Shown here piece by piece: positions 9,255 through 22,400 of a stretch of DNA of 64,000 nt. How positions within the stretch are numbered: position 1 is the stretch's first letter; each line of letters starts with the position of its first letter. The translations under genes and the position numbers were made by a program. Below the pieces are notes generated by a model. It ran no database searches. It saw only the letters and a list, made by a program, of their open reading frames with translations, and had not been told where the DNA came from. The stretch is from Antedon mediterranea (Eukaryota > Echinodermata > Crinoidea > Comatulida > Antedonidae), in NCBI RefSeq assembly GCF_964355755.1, contig NC_092677.1, positions 16,216,101-16,280,100 on the forward strand, written 5' to 3'.

Positions 9255-11985
9255 CGCATTATTCGACTCTGCGCATGTTTATTATGCTATAGTAATCGTT
9301 TATGTCAAAAGTGGTTACTATTGCCTTTTTAGTTTTCGATAAAAATGGTTACTATAGCACAATTGACATGCGCATAGCGCAATTTTTGACTCTGCGCATG
9401 TTTATTATGCTATAGTAATCATTTATGTCAAAAGTGGTTACTATAGCACAATTGACATGCGCAGAACCAATTATTCGACTCTGCTCATGTTTATTATGCT
9501 ATAGTAACCCCATTTATGTCAAAAAATAAAAGGGTCGAAAAACGGCCATTTTTCGAAAATTTCCATGTACTATAGTACAGGGATTTTTACAAAAAATGAC
9601 AAATTTTCGACCTTTTTATTTTTCGATAAAACTGGTTACTATAGCACAATTGACATGCGCAGAACGCATTATTCGACTCTGCGCATGTTTATTATGCTAT
9701 AGTAACCATTTATGTAAAAAGTGGTTACTATACCACAATTGACATGCGCAGAACGTATTATTCGATTCTGCGCATGTTTATTATGCTATAGTAACCAATT
9801 ATGTCAAAAGTGGTTACTTTAGCACAATTGACATGCGCAGAACCAATTATTGGACTTTGCTCATGTTTATTATGCTATACTAACCATTTATGTCCAAAAA
9901 TAAAAGGGTCGAAAAACGGCCATTTTTCGAAAATTTTCCTGTACAGAACCAATTATTCGACTCTGCGCATGTTTATTATGCTGTAGTAACCAGTTTTATC
10001 GAAAAATAAAATCATTTATGTCACAACTGGTTAATATAGCACAATTGACATGTGCAGAACGCATTATTCGACTCTGCGCATGTTTATTATGCTATAGTAA
10101 CCATTTATGTCAAAAGTGGTTACTATAGCACAATTGATATGCGCAGAACCAATTATTCGACTCTGCGCATGTTTATTATGCTATAATAACCATTTATGTC
10201 AAACAATAAAAGGGTCGAAAATCGGCCATTTTTCGAAAATTTTCCTGTACTATAGTACAGTGATTTTTTCAAAAAATGACCAATTTTCGACCTTTTTATT
10301 TTTTGATAAAACTGGTTACTATAGCACAATTGACATGCGCTGAACGCATTATTCGACTCTGCGCATGTTTATTATGTTATAGTAATCATTTATGTCAAAA
10401 GTGGTTACTATAGCACAATTGACATGCGCAGAACCAATTATTCGACTCTGCGCATGTTTATTATGCTATAGTAACCATTTATGTCAAAAAATAAAAGGGT
10501 CGAAAATCAGCCATTTTTCGAAAATTTTCCTGTACTATAGTACAGGGATTTTTTTCAAAAAATGACCAATATTCAACCTTTTTATTTTTCGATAAAACTG
10601 GTTACTATAGCAAAATTGACATGCGCAGAACCAATTATTGGACTTTGCTCATGTTTATTATGCTATAGTAACCATTTATGTCCAAAAATAAAAGGGTCGA
10701 AAAACGGCCATTTTTCGAAAATGTCCATGTACTATAGTACAGTGATTTTTTCAAAAAATGACCAATTTTCGACCTTTTTATTTTTCGATAAAACTGGTTA
10801 CTATAGCACAATTGACATGCGCAGAACGTATTATTCGACTCTGCGCATGTTTATTATGCTATAGTAACCATTTATGTCAAAAAATAAAAGGGTCGAAAAT
10901 CGGTCATTTTTCGAAAATTTTCCTGTACTATAGTACAGGGATTTTTTCAGAAAATGACCAATTTTCGACCTTTTTATTTTTCGATAAAACCGGTTACTTT
11001 AGGACAATTGACATGCGCAGAACGCATTATTCGACTCTGCGCATGTTTATTATGCTATAGTAACCATTTATGTCAAAAGTGGTTACTATAGCACAATTGA
11101 TATGCGCAGAACCAATTATTCGACTCTGCGCATGTTTATTATGCTATAATAACCATTTATGTCAAACAATAAAAGGGTCGAAAATCGGCCATTTTTCGAA
11201 AATTTTTCTGTACTATAGTACAGTGATTTTTTCAAAAAATGACCAATTTTCGACCTTTTTATTTTTTGATAAAACTGGTTACTATAGCACAATTGACATG
11301 CGCTGAACGCATTATTCGACTCTGCGCATGTTTATTATGCTATAGTAATCATTTATGTCAAAAGTGGTTACTATAGCACAATTGACATGCGCAGAACCAA
11401 TTATTCGACTCTGCGCATGTTTATTATGCTATAGTAACCATTTATGTCAAAAAATAAAAGGGTCGAAAATCAGCCATTTTTCGAAAATTTTCCTGTACAG
11501 GGATTTTTTTCAAAAAATGACCAATATTCAACCTTTTTATTTTTCGATAAAACTGGTTACTATAGCAAAACGGACATGCGCAGAACCAATTATTGGACTT
11601 TGCTCATGTTTTTTATGCTATAGTAACCATTTATGTCCAAAAATAAAAGGGTCGAAAAACGGCCATTTTTCGAAAATGTCCATGTACTATAGTACAGTGA
11701 TTTTTTCAAAAAATGACCAATTTTCGACCTTTTTATTTTTCGATAAAACCGGTTACTTTAGGACAATTGACATGCACAGAACGTATTTTTCGACTCTGCG
11801 TATGTTTATTATGCTATAGTAACCAATTATGTCAAAAGTGGTTACATTAGCACAATTGACATGCGCAGAACCAATTGTTGAACTTTGCTCATGTTTATTA
11901 TGCTATAGTAACCATTTATGTCAAAAAATAAAAGGGTCGAAAATCGGCCATTTTTCGAAAATTTCCATGTACTATAGCATAATAA
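9255..11985 (+). repeat. Array block 1, plus orientation
   Basis: Units read in the plus sense (gcacaattgacatgcgcaga then cgactctgcgcatgtttatt). The left part is the most fragmented. The block ends abruptly at about 11,980, where ccatgtactatag runs straight into the inverted form cataataaacatgcgcagag. Confidence 0.8.
10086..11850 (+). repeat. Tandem duplication with 963-bp offset
   Basis: The stretch beginning near 10,086 is repeated beginning near 11,049. The same rare variants (tgatatgcgcag, ctataataacc, gtcaaacaataaaaggg, caatattcaacc) occur in the same order, offset by 963 bases until a small deletion near 11,500. This is a higher-order unit of several basic units. Confidence 0.65.
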
Positions 11986-14900
11986 ACATGCGCAGAGTCG
12001 AATAATTGGTTCTGCGCATGTCAATTGTGCTATAGTAACCACTTTTGACATAAATGGTTACTAAAGCATAATAAACATGCGCAGAGTCGAATAATGCGTT
12101 CTGCGCATGTCAATTGTGCTATAATAACCAGCTTTGACATAAATGATTTTATTTTTTGATAAAACTGGTTACTACAGCATAATAAACATGCGCAGAGTCG
12201 AATAATTGGTTCTGCGCAGGTCAATTGTGGTATAGTAACCACTTTTGACATAATGGTTACTATAGCATAATAAATATGCGCAGAATCGAATAATGCGTTC
12301 TGCGCATGTCAATTGTGCTATAGTAACCAGTTTTATCGAAAAATAAAAAGGTCGAAAATTGGTCATTTTTTGAAAAGATCCCTGTACTATAGTACATGGA
12401 AATTTTCGAAAAAATGGCCGATTTTCGAACCTTTATTTTTGACATAAATGGTTACTATAGCATAATAAGCATGAGCAAAGTCCAATAATTAGTTCTGCGC
12501 ATGTCAATTGTGCTAAAGTAACCGCCTTTGACATAATTGGTTACTATAGCATAATAAACATGTGCAGAGTCGAATAATACGTTCTGCGCATGTCAGTTGT
12601 GCTATAGTAACCAGTTTTATCGAAAAATAAAAAGGTCGAAAATTGGTCATTTTTTGAAAATATCTCTGTACTATAGTACAGGGAAATTTTCGAAAAATGG
12701 CCGATTTTCGACCCTTTCATTTTTTGACATAAATGGTTACTATAGCATAATAAACATGCGCAGAGTCGAATAATTGGTTCTGCGCATGTCAATTGTGCTA
12801 TAGTAACCACTTTTGACATAAATGATTACTATAGCATAATAAACATGCGCAGAGTCGAATAATACGTTCTGCGCATGTCAATTGTGCTATAGTAACCAGT
12901 TTTGTCGAAAAATAAAAAGGTCGAAAATTGGTGATTTTTTGAAAAAATCCCTATACTATAGTACAGGAAAATTTTTGAAAAATGGCCGATTTTCGACCCT
13001 TTTATTTTTTGACATAAATGGTTACTATAGCATAAAAAACATGCGCAGAGTCGAATAATTGGTTCTGCGCATGTCAATTGTGCTATAGTAACCACTTTTG
13101 ACATAAATGATTACTATAGCATAATAAACATGCGCAGAGTCGAATAATGCGTTCTGCGCATGTCAATTGTGCTATAGTAACCAGTTTTATCGAAAAATAA
13201 AAAGGTCGAAAATTGGTCATTTTTAAAAAAAATCACTGTACTATTTTCGATTTTCGACCCTTTTATTTTTTGACATAAATGGTTATCATAGCATAATAAA
13301 CATGCGCAGAGTCGAATAATTGGTTCTGCGCATGTCAATTGTGCTATAGTAACCACTTTTGACATAAATGGTTACTATAGCATAATAAACATGCGCAGAG
13401 TCGAATAACGCGTTCTGCGCATGTCAATTGTGCTATAGTAACCAGTTTTATCGAAAAATAAAAAGGTCGAAAATTGGTGATTTTTTGAAAAAATCCCTGT
13501 ACTATAGTACATGGACATTTTCGAAAAATGGCCGTTTTTCGACCCTTTTATTTTTGGACATAAATGGTTACTATAGCATAATAAACATGAGCAAAGTCCA
13601 ATAATTGGTTCTGCGCATGTCAATTGTGCTAAAGTAACCACTTTTGACATAATTGGTTACTATAGCATAATAAACATGCGCAGAGTGGAATAATACGTTC
13701 TGCTCATGTCAATTGTGCTATAGTAACCAGTTTTATCGAAAAATAAAAAGGTCGAAAATTGGTCATTTTTTGAAAAAATCCCTGTACTATAGTACAGGAA
13801 AATTTTCGAAAAATGGCCGATTTTCGACCCTTTTATTTTTTGACATAAATGGTTACTATAGCATAATAAACATGCGCAGAGTCGAATAATTGGTTCTGCG
13901 CATGTCAATTGTGCTATAGTAACCACTTTTGACATAAATTATTACTATTGCATAATAAACATGCGCAGAGTCGAATAATGCGTTCTGCGCATGTCAATTG
14001 TGCTATAGTAACCAGTTTTATCAAAAAATAAAAAGGTCGAAAATTGGTCATTTTTTGAAAAAATCACTGTACTATAGTACAGGAAAATTTTCGAAAAATG
14101 GCCGATTTTCAACCCTTTTATTTTTTGACATAAATGGTTACTATAGCATAATAAACATGCGCAGAGTCGAATAACGCGTTCTGCGCATGTCAATTGTGCT
14201 ATAGTAACCAGTTTTATCGAAAAATAAAAAGGTCGAAAATTGGTGATTTTTTGAAAAAATCCCTGTACTTATAGTACATGGAAATTTTCGAAAAATGGCC
14301 GTTTTTCGACCCTTTTATTTTTTGACATAAATGGTTACTATAGCATAATAAACATGCGCAGAGTCGAATAATTGGTTCTGCGCATGTCAATTGCGCTATA
14401 GTAACCACTTTTGACATAAATGATTACTATAGCATAATAAACATGCGCAGAGTCGAATAATGCGTTCTGCGCATGTCAATTGTGCTATATTAACCAGTTT
14501 TGACATAAATGATTTTATTTTTCGATAAAACCGGTTACTACAGCATAATAAACATGCACAGAGTTGAATAATTGGTTCTGCGCATGTCAATTGTGGTATA
14601 GTAACCACTTTTGACATAAATGGTTACTATAGCATAATAAACATGCGCAGAGTCGAATAATGCGTTCTGCGCATGTCAATTGTGCTATAGTAACCAGTTT
14701 TATCGAAAAATAAAAAGGTCGAAAATTGGTCATTTTTTGAAAAGATCCCTGTACTATAGTACATGGAAATTTTCGAAAAACGGCCGATTTTCGAACCTTT
14801 TATTTTTTGACATAATGGTTACTATAGCATAATAAGCATGAGCAAAGTCCAATAATTGGTTCTGCGCATATCAATTGTGCTAAAGTAACCACTTTTGACA

Positions 14901-15890
14901 TAATTGGTTACTATAGCATAATAAACATGCGCAGAGTCAAATAATACATTCTGCGCATGTCAATTGTGCTATAGTAACCAGTTTTATCGAAAAATAAAAA
15001 GGTCAAAAATTGGTCATTTTTTGAAAAAATCCATGTAATATATAGTACAGGAAAATTTTCGAAAAATGGCCGATTTTCGACCCTTTTATTTTTTGACATA
15101 AATGGTTACTATAGCATAATAAACATGCGCAGAGTCGAATAATTGGTTCTTCGCATGTCAATTGTGCTATAGTAACCACTTTTGACATAAATGGTTACTA
15201 AAGCATAATAAACATGCGCAGAGTCGAATAATGCGTTCTGCGCATGTCAATTGTGCTATAATAACCAGCTTTGACATAAATGATTTTATTTTTTGATAAA
15301 ACTGGTTACTACAGCATAATAAACATGCGCAGAGTCGAATAATTGGTTCTGCGCAGGTCAATTGTGGTATAGTAACCACTTTTGACATAATGGTTACTAT
15401 AGCATAATAAACATGTGCAGAGTCGAATAATACGTTCTGCGCATGTCAGTTGTGCTATAGTAACCAGTTTTATCAAAAAATAAAAAGGTCGAAAATTGGT
15501 CATTTTTTGAAAAAATCACTGTACTATATAGTACAGGAAAATTTTCGAAAAATGGCCGATTTTCGACCCTTTTATTGTTTGACATAAATGGTTATTATAG
15601 CATAATAAACATGCACAGAGTCGAATAATTGGTTCTGCGCATATCAATTGTGCTATAGTAACCACTTTTGACATAAATGGTTACTATAGCATAATAAACA
15701 TGCGCAGAGTCGAATAATACGTTCTGCGCATGTTAATTGTGCTATAGTAACCAGTTTTATCGAAAAATAAAAAGGTCGAAAATTTGTCATTTTTTGAAAA
15801 AATCCCTGTACTATAGTACAGGAAAATTTTCGAAAAATTACCGATTTTCGACCCTTTTATTTTTTGACATAAATGGTTACTATAGCATAA
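11986..15890 (-). repeat. Array block 2, inverted orientation
   Basis: All units read in the minus sense. The block is a mosaic of inverted copies of block 3: 11,99x-12,82x mirrors 18,386-19,2xx (coordinate sums near 31,205), and 12,83x-15,40x mirrors 18,94x-21,52x (sums near 34,343). It ends at about 15,890, where cataataaaaaaataaaaag marks the switch. Confidence 0.8.
12825..15400 (-). repeat. Left arm of an approximately 2.6-kb inverted repeat
   Basis: Matches 18,940-21,520 in reverse order and orientation, including private variants. Examples are the 83-codon short unit at 13,114-13,365 against 20,979-21,230, the one-base insertion in ctgtacttatagtacatgg (near 14,270), and the tgtaatatatagtacagg variant (near 15,040). 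Translated frames of matching units differ at one residue or not at all. Confidence 0.75.
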
Positions 15891-15894
15891 TAAA

Positions 15895-18800
15895 AAAATA
15901 AAAAGGTCGAAAAACGGCCATTTTTCGAAAATGTCCATGTACTAGTACAGTGATTTTTTCAAAAAATGACCAATTTTCGACCTTTTTATTTTTCGATAAA
16001 ACTGGTTACTATAGCACAATTGACATGCGGAGAACGTATTATTCGACTCTGCGCATGTTTATTATGCTATAGTAACCAATTATGTCAAAAGTGGTTAAAT
16101 TAGCACAATTGACATGCGCAGAACCAATTATTGAACTTTGCTCATGTTTATTATGCTATAGTAACCATTTATGTCAAAAAATAAAAGGGTCGAAAATCGG
16201 CCATTTTTCGAAAATTTCCATGTACTATAGTACAGGGATTTTTTCAAAAAATGACAAATTTTCGACCTTTTTATTTTTCGATAAAACTGGTTACTATAAC
16301 ACAATTGACATGCGCAGAACGTATTATTCGACTCTGCGCATGTTTATTATGCTATAGTAACCATTTATGTCAAAAAATAAAAGGGTCGAAAATCGGTAAT
16401 TTTTCGAAAATTTTCCTGTACTATAGTACAGGGATTTTTTCAAAAAATGACAAATTTTCAACCTTTTTATTTTTCGATAAAACTGGTTACTATAGCACAA
16501 TTGACATGCGCAGAACGTATTATTCGACTCTGCGCATGTTTATTATGCTATAGTAACCAATTATGTCAAAAGTGGTTACTTTAGCACAATTGACATGCGC
16601 AGAACTAATTATTGGACTTTGCTCATGCTTATTATGCTACAGTAACCATTTATGTCAAAAATAAAAGGTTCGAAAATCGGCCATTTTTTCGAAAATTTCC
16701 ATGTACTATAGTACAGGGATCTTTTCAAAAAATGACAAATTTTCGACCTTTTTATTTTTCGATAAAACTGGTTACTATAGCACAATTGACATGCGCAGAA
16801 CGCATTATTCGACTCTGCGCATGTTTATTATGCTATAGCCATTTATGACAAAAGTGGTTAGTATACCACAAATGACATGCGCAGAACCAATCATTCGACT
16901 CTGCGCATGTTTATTATGCTGTAGTAACCAGTTTTATCGAAAAATAAAATCATTTATGTCAAAACTGGTTATTATAGCAAAATTAACATGCGCAGTAAGC
17001 ATTATTCCACTCTCCGCATGTTTATTATGCTATAGTAATCATTTATGTCAGAAGTGGTTACTATAGCACAATTGACATGCGCAGAACCAATTATTCGACT
17101 CTGCGCATGTTTATTATGCTATAGTAACCATTTATGTCAAAAATAAAGGTTCGAAAATCGGCCATTTTTTCGAAAATTTCCATGTACTATAGTACAGGGA
17201 TCTTTTCAAAAAATGACCAATTTTCGACCTTTTTATTTTTCGATAAAACTGGTTACTATAGCACAATTGACATGCGCAGAACGCATTATTTGATTCTGCG
17301 CATATTAATTATGCTATAGTAACCATTTATGTCAAAAGTGGTTACTATACCACAATTGACATGCGCAGAACCAATTATTCGACTCTGCGCATGTTTATTA
17401 TGCTGTAGTAACCAGTTTTATCGAAAAAAAAATCATTTATGTCAAAACTGGTTATTATAGCACAATTGACATGCGCAGAACGCATTATTCGACTCTGCGC
17501 ATGTTTATTATGCTATAGTAACCATTTATGTCAAAAGTGGTTACTATAGCACAATTGACATGCGCAGAACCAATTATTCGACTCTGCGCATGTTTATTAT
17601 GCTATAGTAACCATTTATGTCAAAAGTGGTTACTATAGCACAATTGACATGCGCAGAACCAATTATTCGACTCTGCGCATGTTTATTATGCTATAGTAAC
17701 CACTTATGTCAAAAAATAAAAGGGTCGAAAATCGGCCATTTTTCGAAAATTTTCCTGTACTATAGTACATGGATTTTTTCCAAAAATGACCAATTTTCGA
17801 CCTTTTTATTTTTCGATAAAACTGGTTACTATAGCACAATTGACATGCGCAGAATGTATTATTCGACTCTGCGCATGTTTATTATGCTATAGTAACCAAT
17901 TATGTCAAAAGTGGTTACTTTAGCACAATTGATATGCGCAGAACAAATTATTGGACTTTGCTCATGCTTATTATGCTATAGCAACCATTATGTCAAAAAA
18001 TAAAAGGTTCGAAAATCGGCCGTTTTTCGAAAATTTCCATGTACTATAGTACAGGGATCTTTTCAAAAAATGACAAATTTTCGACCTTTTTATTTTTCGA
18101 TAAAACTGGTTACTATAGCACAATTGACATGCGCAGAACGCATTATTCGACTCTGCGCATGTTTATTATGCTATAGTAACCATTTATTTCAAAAGTGGTT
18201 AGTATACCACAATTGACATGCGCAGAACCAATTATTCGACTCTGCGCATGTTTATTATGCTGTAGTAACCAGTTTTATCGAAAAATAAAATCATTTATGT
18301 CAAAACTGGTTATTATAGCACAATTGACATGCGCAGAACGCATTATTCGACTCTGCGCATGTTTATTATGCTATAGTAATCGTTTATGTCAAAAGTGGTT
18401 ATTATAGCACAATTGACATGCGCAGAACCAATTATTCGACTCTGCGCATGTTTATTATGCTATAGTAACCATTTATGTCAAAAAATGAAAGGGTCGAAAA
18501 TCGGCCATTTTTCGAAAATTTCCCTGTACTATAGTACAGAGATATTTTCAAAAAATGACCAATTTTCGACCTTTTTATTTTTCGATAAAACTGGTTACTA
18601 TAGCACAACTGACATGCGCAGAACGTATTATTCGACTCTGCACATGTTTATTATGCTATAGTAACCAATTATGTCAAAGGTGGTTACTTTAGCACAATTG
18701 ACATGCGCAGAACTAATTATTGGACTTTGCTCATGCTTATTATGCTATAGTAACCATTTATGTCAAAAATAAAGGTTCGAAAATCGGCCATTTTTTCGAA

Positions 18801-21800
18801 AATTTCCATGTACTATAGTACAGGGATCTTTTCAAAAAATGACCAATTTTCGACCTTTTTATTTTTCGATAAAACTGGTTACTATAGCACAATTGACATG
18901 CGCAGAACGCATTATTCGATTCTGCGCATATTTATTATGCTATAGTAACCATTATGTCAAAAGTGGTTACTATACCACAATTGACCTGCGCAGAACCAAT
19001 TATTCGACTCTGCGCATGTTTATTATGCTGTAGTAACCAGTTTTATCAAAAAATAAAATCATTTATGTCAAAGCTGGTTATTATAGCACAATTGACATGC
19101 GCAGAACGCATTATTCGACTCTGCGCATGTTTATTATGCTTTAGTAACCATTTATGTCAAAAGTGGTTACTATAGCACAATTGACATGCGCAGAACCAAT
19201 TATTCGACTCTGCGCATGTTTATTATGCTATAGTAACCATTTATGTCAAAAAATAAAAGGGTCGAAAATCGGCCATTTTTCGAAAATTTTCCTGTACTAT
19301 ATATTACATGGATTTTTTCAAAAAATGACCAATTTTTGACCTTTTTATTTTTCGATAAAACTGGTTACTATAGCACAATTGACATGCGCAGAATGTATTA
19401 TTTGACTCTGCGCATGTTTATTATGCTATAGTAACCAATTATGTCAAAAGTGGTTACTTTAGCACAATTGATATGCGCAGAACCAATTATTGGACTTTGC
19501 TCATGCTTATTATGCTATAGTAACCATTATGTCAAAAAATAAAAGGTTCGAAAATCGGCCGTTTTTCGAAAATTTCAATGTACTATAGTACAGGGATCTT
19601 TTCAAAAAATGACCAATTTTCGACCTTTTTATTTTTCGATAAAACTGGTTACTATAGCACAATTGACATGCGCAGAACGCATTATTCGACTCTGCGCATG
19701 TTTATTATGCTATAGTAACCATTTATGTCAAAAGTGGTTACTATACCACAATTGACATGCGCAGAACCAATTATTCGACTCTGTGCATGTTTATTATGCT
19801 GTAGTAACCAGTTTTATCGAAAAATAAAATCATTTATGTCAAAACTGGTTAATATAGCACAATTGACATGCGCAGAACGCATTATTCGACTCTGCGCATG
19901 TTTATTATGCTATAGTAATCATTTATGTCAAAAGTGGTTACTATAGCGCAATTGACATGCGCAGAACCAATTATTCGACTCTGCGCATGTTTATTATGCT
20001 ATAGTAACCATTTATGTCAAAAAATAAAAGGGTCGAAAAACGGCCATTTTTCGAAAATTTCCATGTACTATAAGTACAGGGATTTTTTCAAAAAATCACC
20101 AATTTTCGACCTTTTTATTTTTCGATAAAACTGGTTACTATAGCACAATTGACATGCGCAGAACGCGTTATTCGACTCTGCGCATGTTTATTATGCTATA
20201 GTAACCATTTATGTCAAAAAATAAAAGGGTCGAAAATCGGCCATTTTTCGAAAATTTTCCTGTACTATAGTACAGTGATTTTTTCAAAAAATGACCAATT
20301 TTCGACCTTTTTATTTTTTGATAAAACTGGTTACTATAGCACAATTGACATGCGCAGAACGCATTATTCGACTCTGCGCATGTTTATTATGCAATAGTAA
20401 TAATTTATGTCAAAAGTGGTTACTATAGCACAATTGACATGCGCAGAACCAATTATTCGACTCTGCGCATGTTTATTATGCTATAGTAACCATTTATGTC
20501 AAAAAATAAAAGGGTCGAAAATCGGCCATTTTTCGAAAATTTTCCTGTACTATAGTACAGGGATTTTTTCAAAAAATGACCAATTTTCGACCTTTTTATT
20601 TTTCGATAAAACTGGTTACTATAGCACAATTGACATGAGCAGAACGTATTATTCCACTCTGCGCATGTTTATTATGCTATAGTAACCAATTATGTCAAAA
20701 GTGGTTACTTTAGCACAATTGACATGCGCAGAACCAATTATTGGACTTTGCTCATATGTTTATTATGCTATAGTAACCATTTATGTCCAAAAATAAAAGG
20801 GTCGAAAAACGGCCATTTTTCGAAAATGTCCATGTACTATAGTACAGGGATTTTTTCAAAAAATCACCAATTTTCGACCTTTTTATTTTTCGATAAAACT
20901 GGTTACTATAGCACAATTGACATGCGCAGAACGCGTTATTCGACTCTGCGCATGTTTATTATGCTATAGTAACCATTTATGTCAAAAGTGGTTACTATAG
21001 CACAATTGACATGCGCAGAACCAATTATTCGACTCTGCGCATGTTTATTATGCTATGATAACCATTTATGTCAAAAAATAAAAGGGTCGAAAATCGAAAA
21101 TAGTACAGTGATTTTTTTAAAAAATGACCAATTTTCGACCTTTTTATTTTTCGATAAAACTGGTTACTATAGCACAATTGACATGCGCAGAACGCATTAT
21201 TCGACTCTGCGCATGTTTATTATGCTATAGTAATCATTTATGTCAAAAGTGGTTACTATAGCACAATTGACATGCGCAGAACCAATTATTCGACTCTGCG
21301 CATGTTTTTTATGCTATAGTAACCATTTATGTCAAAAAATAAAAGGGTCGAAAATCGGCCATTTTTCAAAAATTTTCCTGTACTATAGTATAGGGATTTT
21401 TTCAAAAAATCACCAATTTTCGACCTTTTTATTTTTCGACAAAACTGGTTACTATAGCACAATTGACATGCGCAGAACGTATTATTCGACTCTGCGCATG
21501 TTTATTATGCTATAGTAATCATTTATGTCAAAAGTGGTTACTATAGCACAATTGACATGCGCAGAACGCATTATTCGACTCTGCGCATGTTTATTATGCT
21601 ATAGTAACCATTTATGTCAAAAAATAAAAGTGTCGAAAATCGGTCATTCTTCGAAAATTTTCCTGTACTATAGTACCGGGATTTTTTCAAAAAATGACCA
21701 ATTTTCGACCTTTTTATTTTTCGATAAAACTGGTTACTATAGCACAATTGACATGCGCAGAACGCATTATTCGACTCTGCGCATGTTTATTATGCTATAG

Positions 21801-21950
21801 TAACCATTTATGTCAAAAGTGGTTACTATAGCACAATTGACATGCGCAGAACCAATTATTCGACTCTGCGCATGTTTATTATGCTATAGTAACCATTTAT
21901 GTCAAAAAATAAAAGGGTCGAAAATCAGCCATTTTTCGAAAATTTCTAAT
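15895..21950 (+). repeat. Array block 3, plus orientation
   Basis: The longest block, with the cleanest 285-bp periodicity in 20.4-21.9 kb. It contains shortened units with a ttttatcgaaaaataaaatcatttatg variant at about 16.9, 17.4, 18.3, 19.0 and 19.8 kb, which mark a higher-order pattern. It ends near 21,950 in ordinary AT-rich sequence. Confidence 0.8.
18940..21520 (+). repeat. Right arm of the approximately 2.6-kb inverted repeat
   Basis: Partner of 12,825-15,400; see that entry. The spacer between the arms is about 3.5 kb and consists of the same repeat family. Confidence 0.75.
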
Positions 21951-22026
21951 AATTTTAATTACAACTATTTATACAACAACTTTTAAAATAATATTTAATT
22001 AATAATATAAATAAATAGATAAATAA

Positions 22027-22400
22027 TAGTATTTTAAAATACGCACTTTTCAAAATAATATTACTATGCAATAATATTGCTATATATGCGCATATATTGC
22101 TTTATTATCATCTGATATTATCATTTGATATAAATGGTTACTATATGTCTATAAGATGATGATAACACAATTTTTATGCACATATATAGCAATATTATTG
22201 CATATTAGTATTTTGAAAAGTAAATATTTTGCCATTTTTTGAAAAATCCCTGTACTAATAGTGCAGGGATTTCATAGAAAAATGCCTAAATTTCGACCTT
22301 TTTAAAATAAATGGTTACTATACGTCTATAAGATGATAATAAAGCAATATATGCGCATAATAACAGTATTTTAAAAAGTGCATATTTTGGCAATCTTATC
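22027..22400. mobile_element. Foldback element on the right flank of the array
   Basis: gcacttttcaaaataatatt, ctatgcaataatattgctat and tgctttattatcatct pair with agatgatgataacacaattt, tagcaatattattgcatatt and gtattttgaaaagt. It is the same family as at 7.7-9.2 kb on the left flank. The tail (22,240-22,400) holds a ctgtactaatagtgcagg hairpin and another half-copy. Confidence 0.6.

Larger units (their letters stand above)
9255..21950. repeat. Large satellite-like array of about 285-bp palindromic units
   Basis: About 12.7 kb composed of one family. A full unit has two palindromic modules. One is centred on the acatgcgcagaacc...ttattcgactctgcgcatgt pairing, bordered by ggttactatagca and tgctatagtaacc. 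The other is a hairpin around ctgtactatagtacag whose arms contain aaaagggtcgaaaatcggcc and caattttcgacctttttatt. Units differ by point changes and short indels. Three blocks alternate in orientation. Full units are near 285 bp, divisible by three, so a 91-codon frame (starting MSKVVTIAQLTCAEPIIRLC) recurs in every full unit. I read it as a by-product, not a gene family. The array has no promoter, RNA gene or domain that I can identify. Confidence 0.85.

Noticed and set aside
9801-21800. More than 25 similar short ORFs (up to 91 or 154 codons, MSKVVTIAQLTCAEPIIRLC type) that could look like a Cys-rich protein family
   Set aside because: They recur because the unit is 285 bp, divisible by three. 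They occur in both orientations wherever the block flips, are broken by indels that do not respect codons, and have no start context, splice sites or domain. The same palindromic DNA yields unrelated peptides in each half.
9255-21950. CRISPR array
   Set aside because: Units are far too long, there are no unique spacers of constant length, no cas genes, and the genome is eukaryotic.
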